18,279 nucleotides of DNA from CAYXFZ01 sp964464385 (GCA_964464385.1 CAYXFZ010000051.1:1-18279), one strand, 5' to 3'. Positions 8,673 to 16,942 are shown, counted from the first letter of the stretch. Numbers and translations are program-made. The notes: generated from the sequence alone by a model not told the origin.

Positions 8673-9804
8673 GTGAGAGCTTCCGTTCCTCGGCTGGTTC
8701 TGTCCCGGTCCTATCTGCGCGAGATCGGCCGGAACTTGGCATTGGTGCTCGGCGGGACGGTGTTGTTGGTGGCCTTGGGCGCCGCAATCAAGGCCTCTAG
8801 CCTGAGCCAGGGCGCTCCTTTGTGGATTCCCGCCGCTCTGTTGCCCCTCTTGGTGGCCAACGCCCTGCCCTATCTCCTGCCGGCATCTTTACTGACTGCG
8901 GTAGTCCTGACTTATGGCCGCATGGCCGCCGACGGCGAAGCTGTTGCCATGCGGGTCGCCGGGATTCGACCCCACCGAGTTCTTTTGCCGGCGACCATGG
9001 CCGGAGTTTTGGTTGCTTGTGCCAGTTATCCCCTGGCCACGGATGGCCTCCCGGAGATCTATCGCCAGATGCGTGAATTGAGTCATCGTCTCCGGTTTGC
9101 CGCTCTCGAAAACACTTCGCCCGGATCCTCCGAGTTGCGGTTTCGGGGACTCTCCATGACTTGGGCTGAAATTGCAAAAGATGGTTCCTTCCGCGATGTG
9201 GTGTTGAGATTTCGACCCACCTCTGGCGATCGTGCTTTCGCTTTTGATCCCGGCACATCAGCCGAGGAGGAGGTGTCCGAAAATTCCCCACTGCGCCTTC
9301 GTGCCGAGCGGGCCACCATGAGTCTGGAAGCCGGAGAATTGGTGTTTGGGTTTCATGGTCTGCGCGGTTGGCGGGAGATTAACGAAGATCGTATTTGGAC
9401 CTTTACCAATGAGGGCCCGACTACGGTGCGGGTGGATTTGGAATCCCTGATGTCTGCACAGCCTCTCCATCTCAAGGGCAGTGCTTATTCCTCGGCTGAA
9501 ATTCGGGAACAGTTGGATTCAAAGGCAATCAGTGATGTCCGTAGGACGCAATTTCGTTTCACCCTTTGGAGCCGGCTTTCCACTGCTGGGGGCCTTACTT
9601 GGCTGGCGCCTCCGTCGGAATGGAACCCTGGCTGCTTTCGTCGCGGCGTTCTCGTTCCTGCTCTTTGGTTATTACCCCTTGTTTTACTTGGGCCAAACCA
9701 TGTTTTCAGCTGCCTGGCTGGGACCTGCCCGGGCAGCCATGGTGCCCTTTCTTTGTCTTTGCGGGGTTGTTCTCTTTCTGACAGTTCGGAGAGAATCGTC
9801 ATGA
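8673..9804 (+). CDS. lptF: LptF/LptG-family LPS export permease (first copy, LptF position), with a one-base frameshift
   Basis: Translation starts at GTG 8673 (VRASVPRLVLSRSYLREIGRN), 39 bp from the divergent kinase start. Seen: transmembrane helices at about residues 22-42 and 48-75, the cytoplasmic segment YGRMAADGEAVAMRVAGI, which is the family's signature, another helix, then a periplasmic beta-jellyroll-like region. The frame then changes: up to about RRTQFRFTL (9540-9566) the match is in frame 3, while the C-terminal helices (FPLLGALLGWRLRR, FGYYPLFYLGQ, then LCLCGVVLFL) are in frame 1, ending TGA 9802-9804. One extra base near 9560-9580 would explain this and give about 377 residues, normal for the family. 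Known: LptF with LptG forms the LptB2FG transporter that extracts LPS from the inner membrane. Uncorrected, frame 3 stays open into lptG, creating a false fusion. An error is more likely than true loss of this usually essential gene. Confidence 0.82.
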
Positions 9805-10886
9805 GGATTCTGGATCGTTGGGTGCTTCGCGTCTTTTTCTTGCATCTTGGTACCGTGTTCGGTGCCATCCTTGGACTTTTCTCGATCTTGGATGTCCTTG
9901 GTCATGGAGATGAACTTGCCGAGACTGCCGCTGGCGGCACTCCAGTCATTTTGCAAACATTGCAGTTGGCTTTGTTGCAGATCCCTTTTCTCTGCAGTCA
10001 GTTCTCTCCTTTTCTGTCCCTGATCGCTGCCTTGTTGACCGTGGTTTCTTTGCAAAGTCGCGGGGAATGGTTTCCTCTCTTGGGTGCCGGAGTTTCCGGT
10101 TTCCGAGCCGTGGCACCCTTGATCTTTGGAGTTGCCTTGGTTGGGTTTGGTATGACCCTGGTGCGCCAATACGTATTGCCTTCTCTGTCGCCGGTCAGGG
10201 AAGCGCTGGAAAACCAAGTCATGCATCAGCGTCCGTGGCAGATGGTCGGGTTGGGGACTCGCACGACGGATGGTACTCGCTTGGAAATCCAACGCTACTT
10301 TGCCGATGCATTGCGGATGGAAAGTGTGGAGATTCATGGACGAGATTCTCGTGGAGGAGACACTTTGATTCTGGCCGAATCTGCCGTCTGGAAAGATGGC
10401 GCCTGGCAACTGCAAGGAGGAATGCGTTGGCAGGCGGATGGATCCCAAAAGGAGGTTTCCGTCTTTCGTCATCCTCAACTGCAGCCGCAGGATTTCATGC
10501 GTTCCTATTTTGCCGCGGTCGATCCCTTGCAGCTTTCTTCTGCTGACTTGCGGGAAATTCGACGGCGGGATCCGGGTCACCGCCAAGCTTCGGTCCTTCT
10601 CTGGTCCCAAGGAGCCTTTCCTTGGGTGCACATCTTATTGCTCATGCTGGGCTTGCCCTTGGTGTTTCGTCCCGATCGGCGGAGTCCCTCGGATGGTCTC
10701 GCTTGGGGCTTCCTGATTTCTTTGCTTTGGTTCGTTTTGGACCTTGTTCTCCGAGATCTTGGCTCCCGTGGGTTTTTGGGTCCCTTGCNNNNNNNNNNAG
10801 TTGAGCATGTACCTAATGGCGCTTCTAAGAGTTTTCTTGGGTTTTTGCTTCTGATTCCCCTTTGGACCTCCCATTTTCGCTCTTGA
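9801..10886 (+). CDS. lptG: LptG/LptF-family LPS export permease (second copy, LptG position), with an N gap near the 3' end
   Basis: ATG at 9801 overlaps the upstream stop as ATGA, the usual lptF-lptG junction. Seen: MRILDRWVLRVFFLHLG at the start of helix 1, helix 2 with FLSLIAALLTVVSLQSRGEW, the cytoplasmic LLGAGVSGFRAVAPL signature (family form: G-x-S), helix 3, a periplasmic beta-rich region (about residues 125-250), and C-terminal helices from about 280. N bases at 10789-10798 lie just before the last helix; the flanking sequence is in the same frame (SFLGFLLLIPLW to TGA 10884-10886), so the end is probably right but the gap length is uncertain. Known: the partner permease in LptB2FG; LptB (the ATPase) and LptC are not in this window. 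Confidence 0.85.
   Translation: MRILDRWVLRVFFLHLGTVFGAILGLFSILDVLGHGDELAETAAGGTPVILQTLQLALLQIPFLCSQFSPFLSLIAALLTVVSLQSRGEWFPLLGAGVSGFRAVAPLIFGVALVGFGMTLVRQYVLPSLSPVREALENQVMHQRPWQMVGLGTRTTDGTRLEIQRYFADALRMESVEIHGRDSRGGDTLILAESAVWKDGAWQLQGGMRWQADGSQKEVSVFRHPQLQPQDFMRSYFAAVDPLQLSSADLREIRRRDPGHRQASVLLWSQGAFPWVHILLLMLGLPLVFRPDRRSPSDGLAWGFLISLLWFVLDLVLRDLGSRGFLGPLXXXXVEHVPNGASKSFLGFLLLIPLWTSHFRS
10789..10798. other. Assembly gap (10 N) inside lptG
   Basis: Ten N within the C-terminal membrane region of lptG. The frame is the same on both sides as written, but the length is probably nominal. Confidence 0.95.
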
Positions 10887-10956
10887 ACCCTCTGGATTGG
10901 TCCTTGGGGAGACAATTGAGGAGGAAACTGGGCCCCGGAAGCGTCACAATGCCGTC

Positions 10957-12165
10957 ATGTGGCGTCTTCTCTGCGTCCTCCCTCTGCTCGCTGTTGCCTG
11001 CCAAGGTCCCGGTACCGGGAATATCGAAGAAGGCGACCGCCTCTTTTATCTCAGGGACTATCCTCAAGCCCTGAAAGTCTTTCAGGATGTGCTCCGCGAG
11101 GACGAGGAGGCCGATGTGCGTCTCTTGTCCCGCCGCATCCAGGAGTCCCGTTACCGCATCTTGGCAGAGGAGTCCCGCTTTCAGCTCCACATTGAACACC
11201 CCCAGGAGGCCCTGGAGTATCTGGAACTTGCCGACGATGTGCTTCCCGGGCATTCCCTGACCAAGTCCTTGCGTCGGCGTTGTTGGACCATGATTGCAGA
11301 TTCCCTCGTGGCCGAGGGCGAGGCTGTGCTGGATACGGGCAATGCTTCCTTGGCCATCGCTTTTTTCGAACGCGCTCTTCGATTGGATGCGACGCATTCT
11401 TTGGCCCAAAGCAGTTTGGTTTTGGCAGAAGATCGCCAAGCATCTCGCCGTCGTCGTGGGGAGAGTTTCTACTTTCGCGGTTTGGAAGAACTGGAAGAAA
11501 ACGAAGATGTTCGGGCGCTGGTGTCCTTTTCCCACGCTGCTAAGTATTGGGGAGAAGACAGCAAAGCAGGTATGCGCGCCCAAGCCTTGGCAACATCCCT
11601 TGCCGAGGAAGCCCGCGCCCGAGGTGCCTTGTTGCTGGAAGCTGGGTTTTCTTCCCGGGCGCGCATTGCCTATCTGGAAGCGAATCGTTTGCAACCTCAT
11701 GACCCGGATTCGTTGGAGGCCTTGGCCTTCTTGCAACGGTTTTACGAAACCGAAGGATTGCTGGCCTCCGTCGAGCACGCTCTCTTGCGGCAGGACACGG
11801 AAACTGCACGTCTTCGCCTGGATGCCGCGCTCGAACTCTCTCCTGAGGCGACCACTCCCCATTTGCACCGTCTTGAATCCGATTTGACGGAAACTCGCCT
11901 GCGAAGGGAATTTTTGCAAGCTCGTGCGGCGGAAATGGACGGCCGTTCGGTCGAAGCTGCGGCCCGTTTCCAAAAACTTCTTTCCGAAGGCTACGCCGAG
12001 GAGGTGCACTGGCGATTGCAACGGTGTCAGGACCGCATTCAGGAGGCAAGCATGCTCTTGGAGAAAGCGAAACGTGCCCGTGCTTCGGGTCAAGAAGCCG
12101 AAGCGAGGGAATTTCAGGCCGCCGCCCGCGCCCTGGTGGTGGATCTTCCCGAGTCCGTGGATTGA
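10957..12165 (+). CDS. TPR-repeat lipoprotein
   Basis: 402 residues. The ATG at 10957 is chosen because it places a lipoprotein signal at the N-terminus (MWRLLCVLPLLAVAC, Cys15 lipidated); an upstream in-frame TTG at 10897 would bury it. The rest is almost wholly helical with repeated TPR-like pairs: about 23-56 (GDRLFYLRDYPQALKVFQDVL), 85-108 (PQEALEYLELA), 112-145 (LVAEGEAVL, then ALRLDATHSLAQ), 166-200, 207-245 (ARIAYLEANRLQPHDPDSL) and a weaker one near 320-350. Known: TPRs mediate protein-protein contact, and TPR lipoproteins often act as envelope scaffolds. It follows lptG by 70 bp on the same strand, so it may share its transcript; whether it assists LPS or polysaccharide export is inference. 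No enzymatic motif seen. Confidence 0.8.
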   Translation: MWRLLCVLPLLAVACQGPGTGNIEEGDRLFYLRDYPQALKVFQDVLREDEEADVRLLSRRIQESRYRILAEESRFQLHIEHPQEALEYLELADDVLPGHSLTKSLRRRCWTMIADSLVAEGEAVLDTGNASLAIAFFERALRLDATHSLAQSSLVLAEDRQASRRRRGESFYFRGLEELEENEDVRALVSFSHAAKYWGEDSKAGMRAQALATSLAEEARARGALLLEAGFSSRARIAYLEANRLQPHDPDSLEALAFLQRFYETEGLLASVEHALLRQDTETARLRLDAALELSPEATTPHLHRLESDLTETRLRREFLQARAAEMDGRSVEAAARFQKLLSEGYAEEVHWRLQRCQDRIQEASMLLEKAKRARASGQEAEAREFQAAARALVVDLPESVD

Positions 12166-12176
12166 AACTCTGAGGA

Positions 12177-12252
<76 letters not shown>

Positions 12253-12307
12253 ACTCGAACGGAATACGATACGGCGGCCCGTGGCTTCCGTCCATGACCA
12301 CCCGCCC

Positions 12308-13081
12308 ATGAAAACACCGTCGTCTTGGCAAGGAGCGGACGCCGTCTTTTTTGATTGCGACTCCACTCTGTCTCACCTGGAGGGCGTGGATGAATTGGCG
12401 GCTATGCGGGGTGTGGATGTGGCCGCACTCACGGTCGCGGCCATGTCCGGGGACATTCCATTGGAGGATGTTTTTGGCGAACGACTTCGTTTGATTCAAC
12501 CTTCAGCCGAGGATCTTCATGCCTTGTCTCAGCGTTACCAAGAAACCGTGGTGGAGGGTGCCGCGGAAGGGATCGTTGCATTACGGAGTTTGGGGATTCG
12601 GGTTGGTGTGATTTCGGGCGGTCTGCTCCCGGCAGTGCTCCCCTTTGCTGAAGCGCTGGGCGTGGATCCGGCCGAGGTCCATGCCGTTCCCTGGCCCCTG
12701 GGCCAGGGAACGGGGGCGGGGGATCCGCTGGCTGTTGCCTGTGCTCACCCTCTGGCCCGAGCCGGTGGCAAACCGGAGGTTTTGCGGGCGATCTGCAGGG
12801 AAACTGCGGGCCAGACGACGCTCTCTCCCCAGCGTTGCATGCTGGTTGGAGATGGGGCCTCGGATTTGGAGGCTGCTCCTGAAATTGGCCTCTTCGTGGG
12901 CTTCGGCGGGGTCATTGAACGGCCAATTGTGAAGCAAGAGGCCACCGTTTTTTTGCCTGGCCCCGGGCTTTGGCAGGTGGTTGGCCTAGCTGCAGGCCGC
13001 GATCGATTGGAGGCACTTCGAGAAGTTGCCCCGCAGGTGTATGAATACGCTGTTTCCTGGTTCTCTCCCCCTCCGGATTGA
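12308..13081 (+). CDS. serB: Phosphoserine phosphatase (HAD superfamily)
   Basis: 257 residues from ATG 12308; a GTG at 12281 would add nine residues with no visible domain, and neither start has a good Shine-Dalgarno. HAD motifs in order: FFDCDSTLS (nucleophile Asp16, acid/base Asp18), ISGG (Ser103 of motif II), Lys155 in GGKPEVL (motif III), GDGASDLEAAP (Asp182, Asp186; motif IV, Mg2+ binding). EGVDELA after motif I is typical of SerB. Known reaction: O-phosphoserine to serine plus phosphate, the last step of the phosphorylated serine pathway. The stop overlaps the aminotransferase start, and serA follows, so all three steps are in one operon. Length is somewhat over the minimal bacterial SerB (about 210-225). 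Confidence 0.93.
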   Translation: MKTPSSWQGADAVFFDCDSTLSHLEGVDELAAMRGVDVAALTVAAMSGDIPLEDVFGERLRLIQPSAEDLHALSQRYQETVVEGAAEGIVALRSLGIRVGVISGGLLPAVLPFAEALGVDPAEVHAVPWPLGQGTGAGDPLAVACAHPLARAGGKPEVLRAICRETAGQTTLSPQRCMLVGDGASDLEAAPEIGLFVGFGGVIERPIVKQEATVFLPGPGLWQVVGLAAGRDRLEALREVAPQVYEYAVSWFSPPPD

Positions 13082-14193
13082 CCCCGCCTCGTTCCGTGGA
13101 CCACACGAATCCCCCCAACCTGTTCATTCCTGGCCCGACGCAAGTTGCGCCTGAAATTCTGGATGCCATGTCTGCTCCCGCCGTGGGTCACCGTACGCCG
13201 GAGTGCGCCGATCTTTGGCGCACGGCGCGACAGGGCTTGGGTCGCCTCATGCAAACGAGGGCCGAAGTACTGATGTTGACGGCGCCGGCCAGCGCCATGA
13301 TGGAAGCTTCGATTCGAAATGGTGTGCGCGAACGTTGTCTGAACTTGATCTGCGGAGCCTTTTCCAAACGCTGGCACGATGTGTCGGTTTCTTGTGGCAA
13401 GGATGCCGTTCCCGTTGAAGTGGAGTGGGGAAAGGGATTCTCTGCCGAGGAATTGCGCACCGCTTTGGAGGCACACGCTCCGGTGGATGCCGTCACCGTG
13501 GTGCACAATGAAACTTCCACCGGCGTGGTGAATCCGATTCAAGACTACGCCGCCGTGTTGGCGGATTTTCCCGGCACCTTTTTGTTCGTGGACACGGTCT
13601 CTTCCATGGGAGGTATTCCGGTGGAAGTGGATGCTTGGGGATTGGATGTCTGCTTGTTCGGCGTCCAGAAATGTCTGGCCTTGCCGGCGGGCATTGCCGT
13701 CGCCTCGGCTTCAGACGCGACCTTGGCCCGTGCTGCCGAGATTGAGTACCGGGGTTGGTTCTTGGATTTTCTTCGATTGCAGAAATCCAATGCCAAGGAA
13801 CAGTCACCCACGACCCCCTCGACGGCCCACCTTTACGCCCTCGTGCGTCAATTGGAGCGCATTTTCGAAGAAGGTTTGCAGGCGCGTTGGGATCGCCACC
13901 GGGCCATGGCCGAATGTGTGCGGACTTGGGCCGAGGGGCATGGTTGGAACCTGTTTTCGGCCGAGGGCTTTCGTTCCAATACCGTGTCTTGCATTGCCCG
14001 GGGCGAAGGGCCGGATTTTTTGCCGGCCTTGGACACTCTGAGAGAACAAGGCATCTTGGTGTCGAATGGTTACGGCGCCCTGAAGGACAAAACATTTCGG
14101 ATTGGTCACATGGGTGAACACGATTTGGCTGCCATCCAGGATCTGTTGTGTCGATTCGACGCTGCCCTGACCTCCAACGGGATTTCAGCATGA
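13078..14193 (+). CDS. Class V aminotransferase (serine-glyoxylate/alanine-glyoxylate type), probable phosphoserine aminotransferase of this operon
   Basis: 371 residues from TTG 13078, which overlaps the serB stop as TTGA; GTG 13096 is an alternative that trims six residues. Seen: LFIPGPTQVAPEI with GHRTPE (substrate-binding N-terminus), HNETSTGVVNPI (143-154), VDTVSSMGG with Asp172, GVQKCLALPAGIA with Lys198 as PLP Schiff-base lysine, TPST (246-249), and FRIGHMG with Arg341 as carboxylate-binding arginine. Known: these motifs mark the alanine/serine-glyoxylate (small subunit hydrogenase-like) branch rather than classical SerC, and members of this branch serve as phosphoserine transaminase in some bacteria and archaea. 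Inference: in serB-X-serA it should convert 3-phosphohydroxypyruvate plus glutamate to phosphoserine. Substrate cannot be proved from sequence. Confidence 0.88.
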   Translation: MTPPRSVDHTNPPNLFIPGPTQVAPEILDAMSAPAVGHRTPECADLWRTARQGLGRLMQTRAEVLMLTAPASAMMEASIRNGVRERCLNLICGAFSKRWHDVSVSCGKDAVPVEVEWGKGFSAEELRTALEAHAPVDAVTVVHNETSTGVVNPIQDYAAVLADFPGTFLFVDTVSSMGGIPVEVDAWGLDVCLFGVQKCLALPAGIAVASASDATLARAAEIEYRGWFLDFLRLQKSNAKEQSPTTPSTAHLYALVRQLERIFEEGLQARWDRHRAMAECVRTWAEGHGWNLFSAEGFRSNTVSCIARGEGPDFLPALDTLREQGILVSNGYGALKDKTFRIGHMGEHDLAAIQDLLCRFDAALTSNGISA

Positions 14194-15791
14194 CTCAGTT
14201 CGGCCCCATCCTGTTGGCCGATGCTCTGGCGCCGGAATGCGCCCAAGTCTTTGCCGAACATGGGATCGACACGGTGGAAGCGTCCGCGGATTCCTTGGCA
14301 ATCAAGGTGGAAAAACTGCAGGCTTGCACCGGCATGATTGTGCGCTCTGCCACCAAAGTGGATGAGGCCATGTTGGATGCCGCGCCCCAATTGAAGGTCA
14401 TTGGTCGTGCCGGCTCGGGTGTGGACAACATTGATGTTGCAGCGGCCACCTCGCGGGGAGTGTTGGTAATGAATGCCCCCGGCCTCAATACCTTGTCTGC
14501 TGCCGAGCATGCGTTCACCTTGCTCATGGCGGCGGCGCGCAACATCGGGGCTGCCGATTCGCGCATGAGCGAAGGGGGCTGGGGCAAAAAGGGCCTCATG
14601 GGGATCGAACTTCATGGCAAGACCTTTGGTGTGGTTGGCCTGGGCCGGATCGGTCGCGAAGTTGCCGCTCGCGGACGGGCATTTGGCATGAAGGTGCTGG
14701 GTTACGATCCGTATCTGCCCGCCGAAACGGCGGAACGCTTGGGCATCCAGCTCGTTTCGCTGGAAGAAATGTGGCCCAAGATTGATGCCCTTTCCCTTCA
14801 CTCTCCTCTGACGGACGAAACCCAGCACCTGCTCGGCAAAGATCAGTTGGCGCAGTGTCGCGATGGCCTGCTCGTGGTGAACGCTGCCCGGGGCGGCCTC
14901 GTGGATGAGACTGCTCTCTTGAATGCCTTGGACACCGGTCGGGTGGCCGCCGCCGGCTTTGATGTGTTCGAGCAGGAGCCTCCAGCCCAGGACCATCCGC
15001 TCCGCGTGCATCCGCGCGTGGTCTGCACTCCGCACTTGGGCGCTTCCACCACCGAGGCTCAGGAAAAGGTGGCGGCGGGGATCGCCCATCAACTCGTGGA
15101 TTTCTTGCAACACGGCACGGTCAACAATGCCGTCAATATGCCGAGCGTGGACGCGGCTACTGCCGCTCTCTTGCTCCCTTGGCAGCATTTGGCCTCGACC
15201 ATGGGGAAAATTCACGCCCATTCCCTGGATGGCCGCATTGAATCCATTGAGATTGAGTCGGCCGGAGACTTGGGAGAATTGCCCCTCTCTGCTCTGGTGG
15301 CCGCCGCTTTGCAGGGGATGTTGAATCGCTTGCTTTCCCGTCGCGTGAACGTGGTCAATGCCCAGGCCATTGCCAAGGAACAAGGGTATCCCGTGCGCGA
15401 AGTGCATTCCGAGGACGCCGCTGGTTACCAGGCCTTTTTGCAAATGCACGTGCGGACGGATGGGGGAGAGCACCTTTTGCGCGGTACGGTCTTTGGTGGC
15501 ACCCACCCGCGCCTGGTCCAGGTGGATTCTTGGCACGTGGAAATCGAACCCAAGGGCGAGATGTTGTTGGTGATCAACGACGACAGCCCTGGCCGTTTGG
15601 CCGAAATCACGGGCTTGATTGCTCGCCATGGCGTCAACATAGGCAACATGGCCCTGGGTCGTTCTCGCGACCTCGGCAATGCCTGCTGTGCCCTGCGCTT
15701 GGACGAACCCTTCCCCGATGAGGCGCTGAAGGAACTGCAGACAATCCCCGGCATCCTCCACGCCCTGCGCATGACATTAAACCCGAACTAA
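14190..15791 (+). CDS. serA: D-3-phosphoglycerate dehydrogenase, long form with ASB and ACT domains
   Basis: 533 residues, ATG overlapping the aminotransferase stop as ATGA. Seen: N-terminal substrate-domain part with GRAGSGVDNID (72-82), Rossmann motif GLGRIG (150-155), then catalytic Arg234 (NAARGGLVDE), Glu263 (FDVFEQEP) and His282 (TPHLGAST). Residues about 320-450 form the allosteric substrate-binding (ASB) domain, and 458-530 the ACT domain (VINDDSPGRLAEITGLI). Known: oxidises 3-phosphoglycerate to 3-phosphohydroxypyruvate with NAD+, the committing step of serine synthesis; long-form enzymes such as the mycobacterial one bind serine at ACT for feedback inhibition. Length agrees with that class. 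The last four sense codons and the stop lie within the left arm of the 25-bp inverted repeat. Confidence 0.97.
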   Translation: MTQFGPILLADALAPECAQVFAEHGIDTVEASADSLAIKVEKLQACTGMIVRSATKVDEAMLDAAPQLKVIGRAGSGVDNIDVAAATSRGVLVMNAPGLNTLSAAEHAFTLLMAAARNIGAADSRMSEGGWGKKGLMGIELHGKTFGVVGLGRIGREVAARGRAFGMKVLGYDPYLPAETAERLGIQLVSLEEMWPKIDALSLHSPLTDETQHLLGKDQLAQCRDGLLVVNAARGGLVDETALLNALDTGRVAAAGFDVFEQEPPAQDHPLRVHPRVVCTPHLGASTTEAQEKVAAGIAHQLVDFLQHGTVNNAVNMPSVDAATAALLLPWQHLASTMGKIHAHSLDGRIESIEIESAGDLGELPLSALVAAALQGMLNRLLSRRVNVVNAQAIAKEQGYPVREVHSEDAAGYQAFLQMHVRTDGGEHLLRGTVFGGTHPRLVQVDSWHVEIEPKGEMLLVINDDSPGRLAEITGLIARHGVNIGNMALGRSRDLGNACCALRLDEPFPDEALKELQTIPGILHALRMTLNPN

Positions 15792-15846
15792 AATAACAGA
15801 CAGAAGTATCCCGGTTTAAATTCTGTTATTTTAGTTCGGGTTTAAT
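15776..15846. terminator. Perfect 25-bp inverted repeat with 21-nt loop, probable bidirectional terminator
   Basis: Arms 15776-15800 and 15822-15846 are exact reverse complements over 25 bases; the loop is 15801-15821. The base of the stem is GC-rich (CCCGAAC/GTTCGGG) and is flanked by ATTAAA on the left and TTTAAT on the right, so either strand would give a strong hairpin followed by a short, imperfect U-rich stretch. It separates the convergent serA and GH-like genes, the expected place for a two-way terminator. The stem is longer than usual and overlaps serA coding bases. A fold-back assembly artefact is a possible alternative. Confidence 0.65.
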
Positions 15847-15904
15847 AGGACCACTGATCGAATCGGTAAAGAGCGACTTGATCCTCGCGCAGGACTGTCA
15901 CGGC

Positions 15905-16942
15905 CTAGGGCCGCAAGAGATTGGCGAGGAAGACAAAGGATGTATTGGAAAGATAAGGAGTGGTCAGAGACCAATCTGCGTACAGGCCAAAGTAGTTTGC
16001 TGGCGGTGCACCCACCGCGGGGGTGCAAAAACCCAATAGGTTCTCTTTCAGACAACTCGCCCATTTGCAGGCAAAACCCGCCAGCCATAAATCAGCGCGG
16101 CGATCCGCCTTGCCTTGCGACCCCGTGGTGCTGGCCCAGTTCTCAAGATCTGCCCAGTTGGTGAACGCCAATCCAGTTCGGCGCTCATGATAGGACTGGA
16201 AGATGGGAAGAAGAGTCTTCTGCTTTGCCGGCTTCTTTTGGCCGTATTCGTAAAGAGTGCGCTCGACCAAGCGGACGCGTTGCAGACTTCCATGGGAGAT
16301 TCGGATTTGAATGGCATTTGAATTTTGGGCTTCCACATCCCTTGCCGCCTTGCGGAAAGTGCGTAAACACCGCTCAAAGTTATCGATATTGTCCTGCCAC
16401 TCGCCTTCCGTGCCCGTGAACCATTCCGTATAGGGTTCGTTTTGAAATCGCAGATAAACCAAACCAGGAGATTTCTGGACAAGCTTGTTCACCAGCGCTT
16501 GGGTTATGGTGTAAAGCGTTTCGGAATACCCGCGCGGCGGCGTGGGTAGACGCAACGAGATGGTGCGGTCCAAGTCCATGGGCCCGCCAAAGGAAGAACT
16601 CATGGCCCACGCCGGGCCCAAATGGAGGAGGATCACCGGGGTGGTGTCCAGGCGTAGAGCGATGCCTAAGCGAGTGTCCAAAGTGGACCAATCCAGGGCT
16701 CCCTGAGTCGGCTCGAGTTCCTTCCACAAAAGCCAAAGTGCTAAATGTCCAGCGGCGTGGTTTTGGAAAATCGTGACGGGATCTGGCCAGGTCGTGAACT
16801 CGAGATTTCGGAGCCCCCAAGGGCTGCGTTGCGCGAGCTCGGGAGGGGCAAGATCCTGCGCAACAAGAGTGGAGGCGGGAACAAAGGCCACGCTCACCAA
16901 CAATCCAGTCCAAAGGGTCGCCATAAGAGAAACCACTTTCAT
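15905..16942 (-). CDS. Secreted glycoside-hydrolase-like (clan GH-A barrel) protein
   Basis: 345 residues, ATG 16940-16942 preceded by GGAAGAGG. Residues 1-29 look like a Sec signal peptide (hydrophobic core, then VAQ before DLAPPE). Seen: LWKELEPTQGALDWSTLDTR (72-91), the GH-A pattern 'W-x-x-x-E-P-x-x-G-x-x-D-W-x-x-L-D', next TPVILLHLGPAWA, and RFQNEPYTEWF with Glu169 at the acid/base position. The C-terminal YFGLYADWSLTTPY resembles the end of such barrels. Odd: I cannot find a convincing nucleophile motif (a Ser/Thr-Glu after a hydrophobic strand) in the expected 250-310 region, so activity is uncertain. Known: GH-A enzymes cleave diverse beta-glycosides. It could act on an external or periplasmic glycan, or be a non-catalytic glycan binder. 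It is divergent from the channel gene by 49 bp. Confidence 0.6.
   Translation of the reverse strand: MKVVSLMATLWTGLLVSVAFVPASTLVAQDLAPPELAQRSPWGLRNLEFTTWPDPVTIFQNHAAGHLALWLLWKELEPTQGALDWSTLDTRLGIALRLDTTPVILLHLGPAWAMSSSFGGPMDLDRTISLRLPTPPRGYSETLYTITQALVNKLVQKSPGLVYLRFQNEPYTEWFTGTEGEWQDNIDNFERCLRTFRKAARDVEAQNSNAIQIRISHGSLQRVRLVERTLYEYGQKKPAKQKTLLPIFQSYHERRTGLAFTNWADLENWASTTGSQGKADRRADLWLAGFACKWASCLKENLLGFCTPAVGAPPANYFGLYADWSLTTPYLSNTSFVFLANLLRP

Noticed and set aside
8439..10886. A single 815-residue open frame spanning both permeases
   Set aside because: It starts inside the antisense kinase gene and crosses from lptF into lptG only because of the frameshift near 9560-9580; the true lptF C-terminus is in another frame and ends at 9804.
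15901..15913. CGGCC-TAG-GGCCG palindrome at the stop of the GH-like gene
   Set aside because: Five-base arms with a three-base loop and no T-tract; likely chance in GC-rich DNA.
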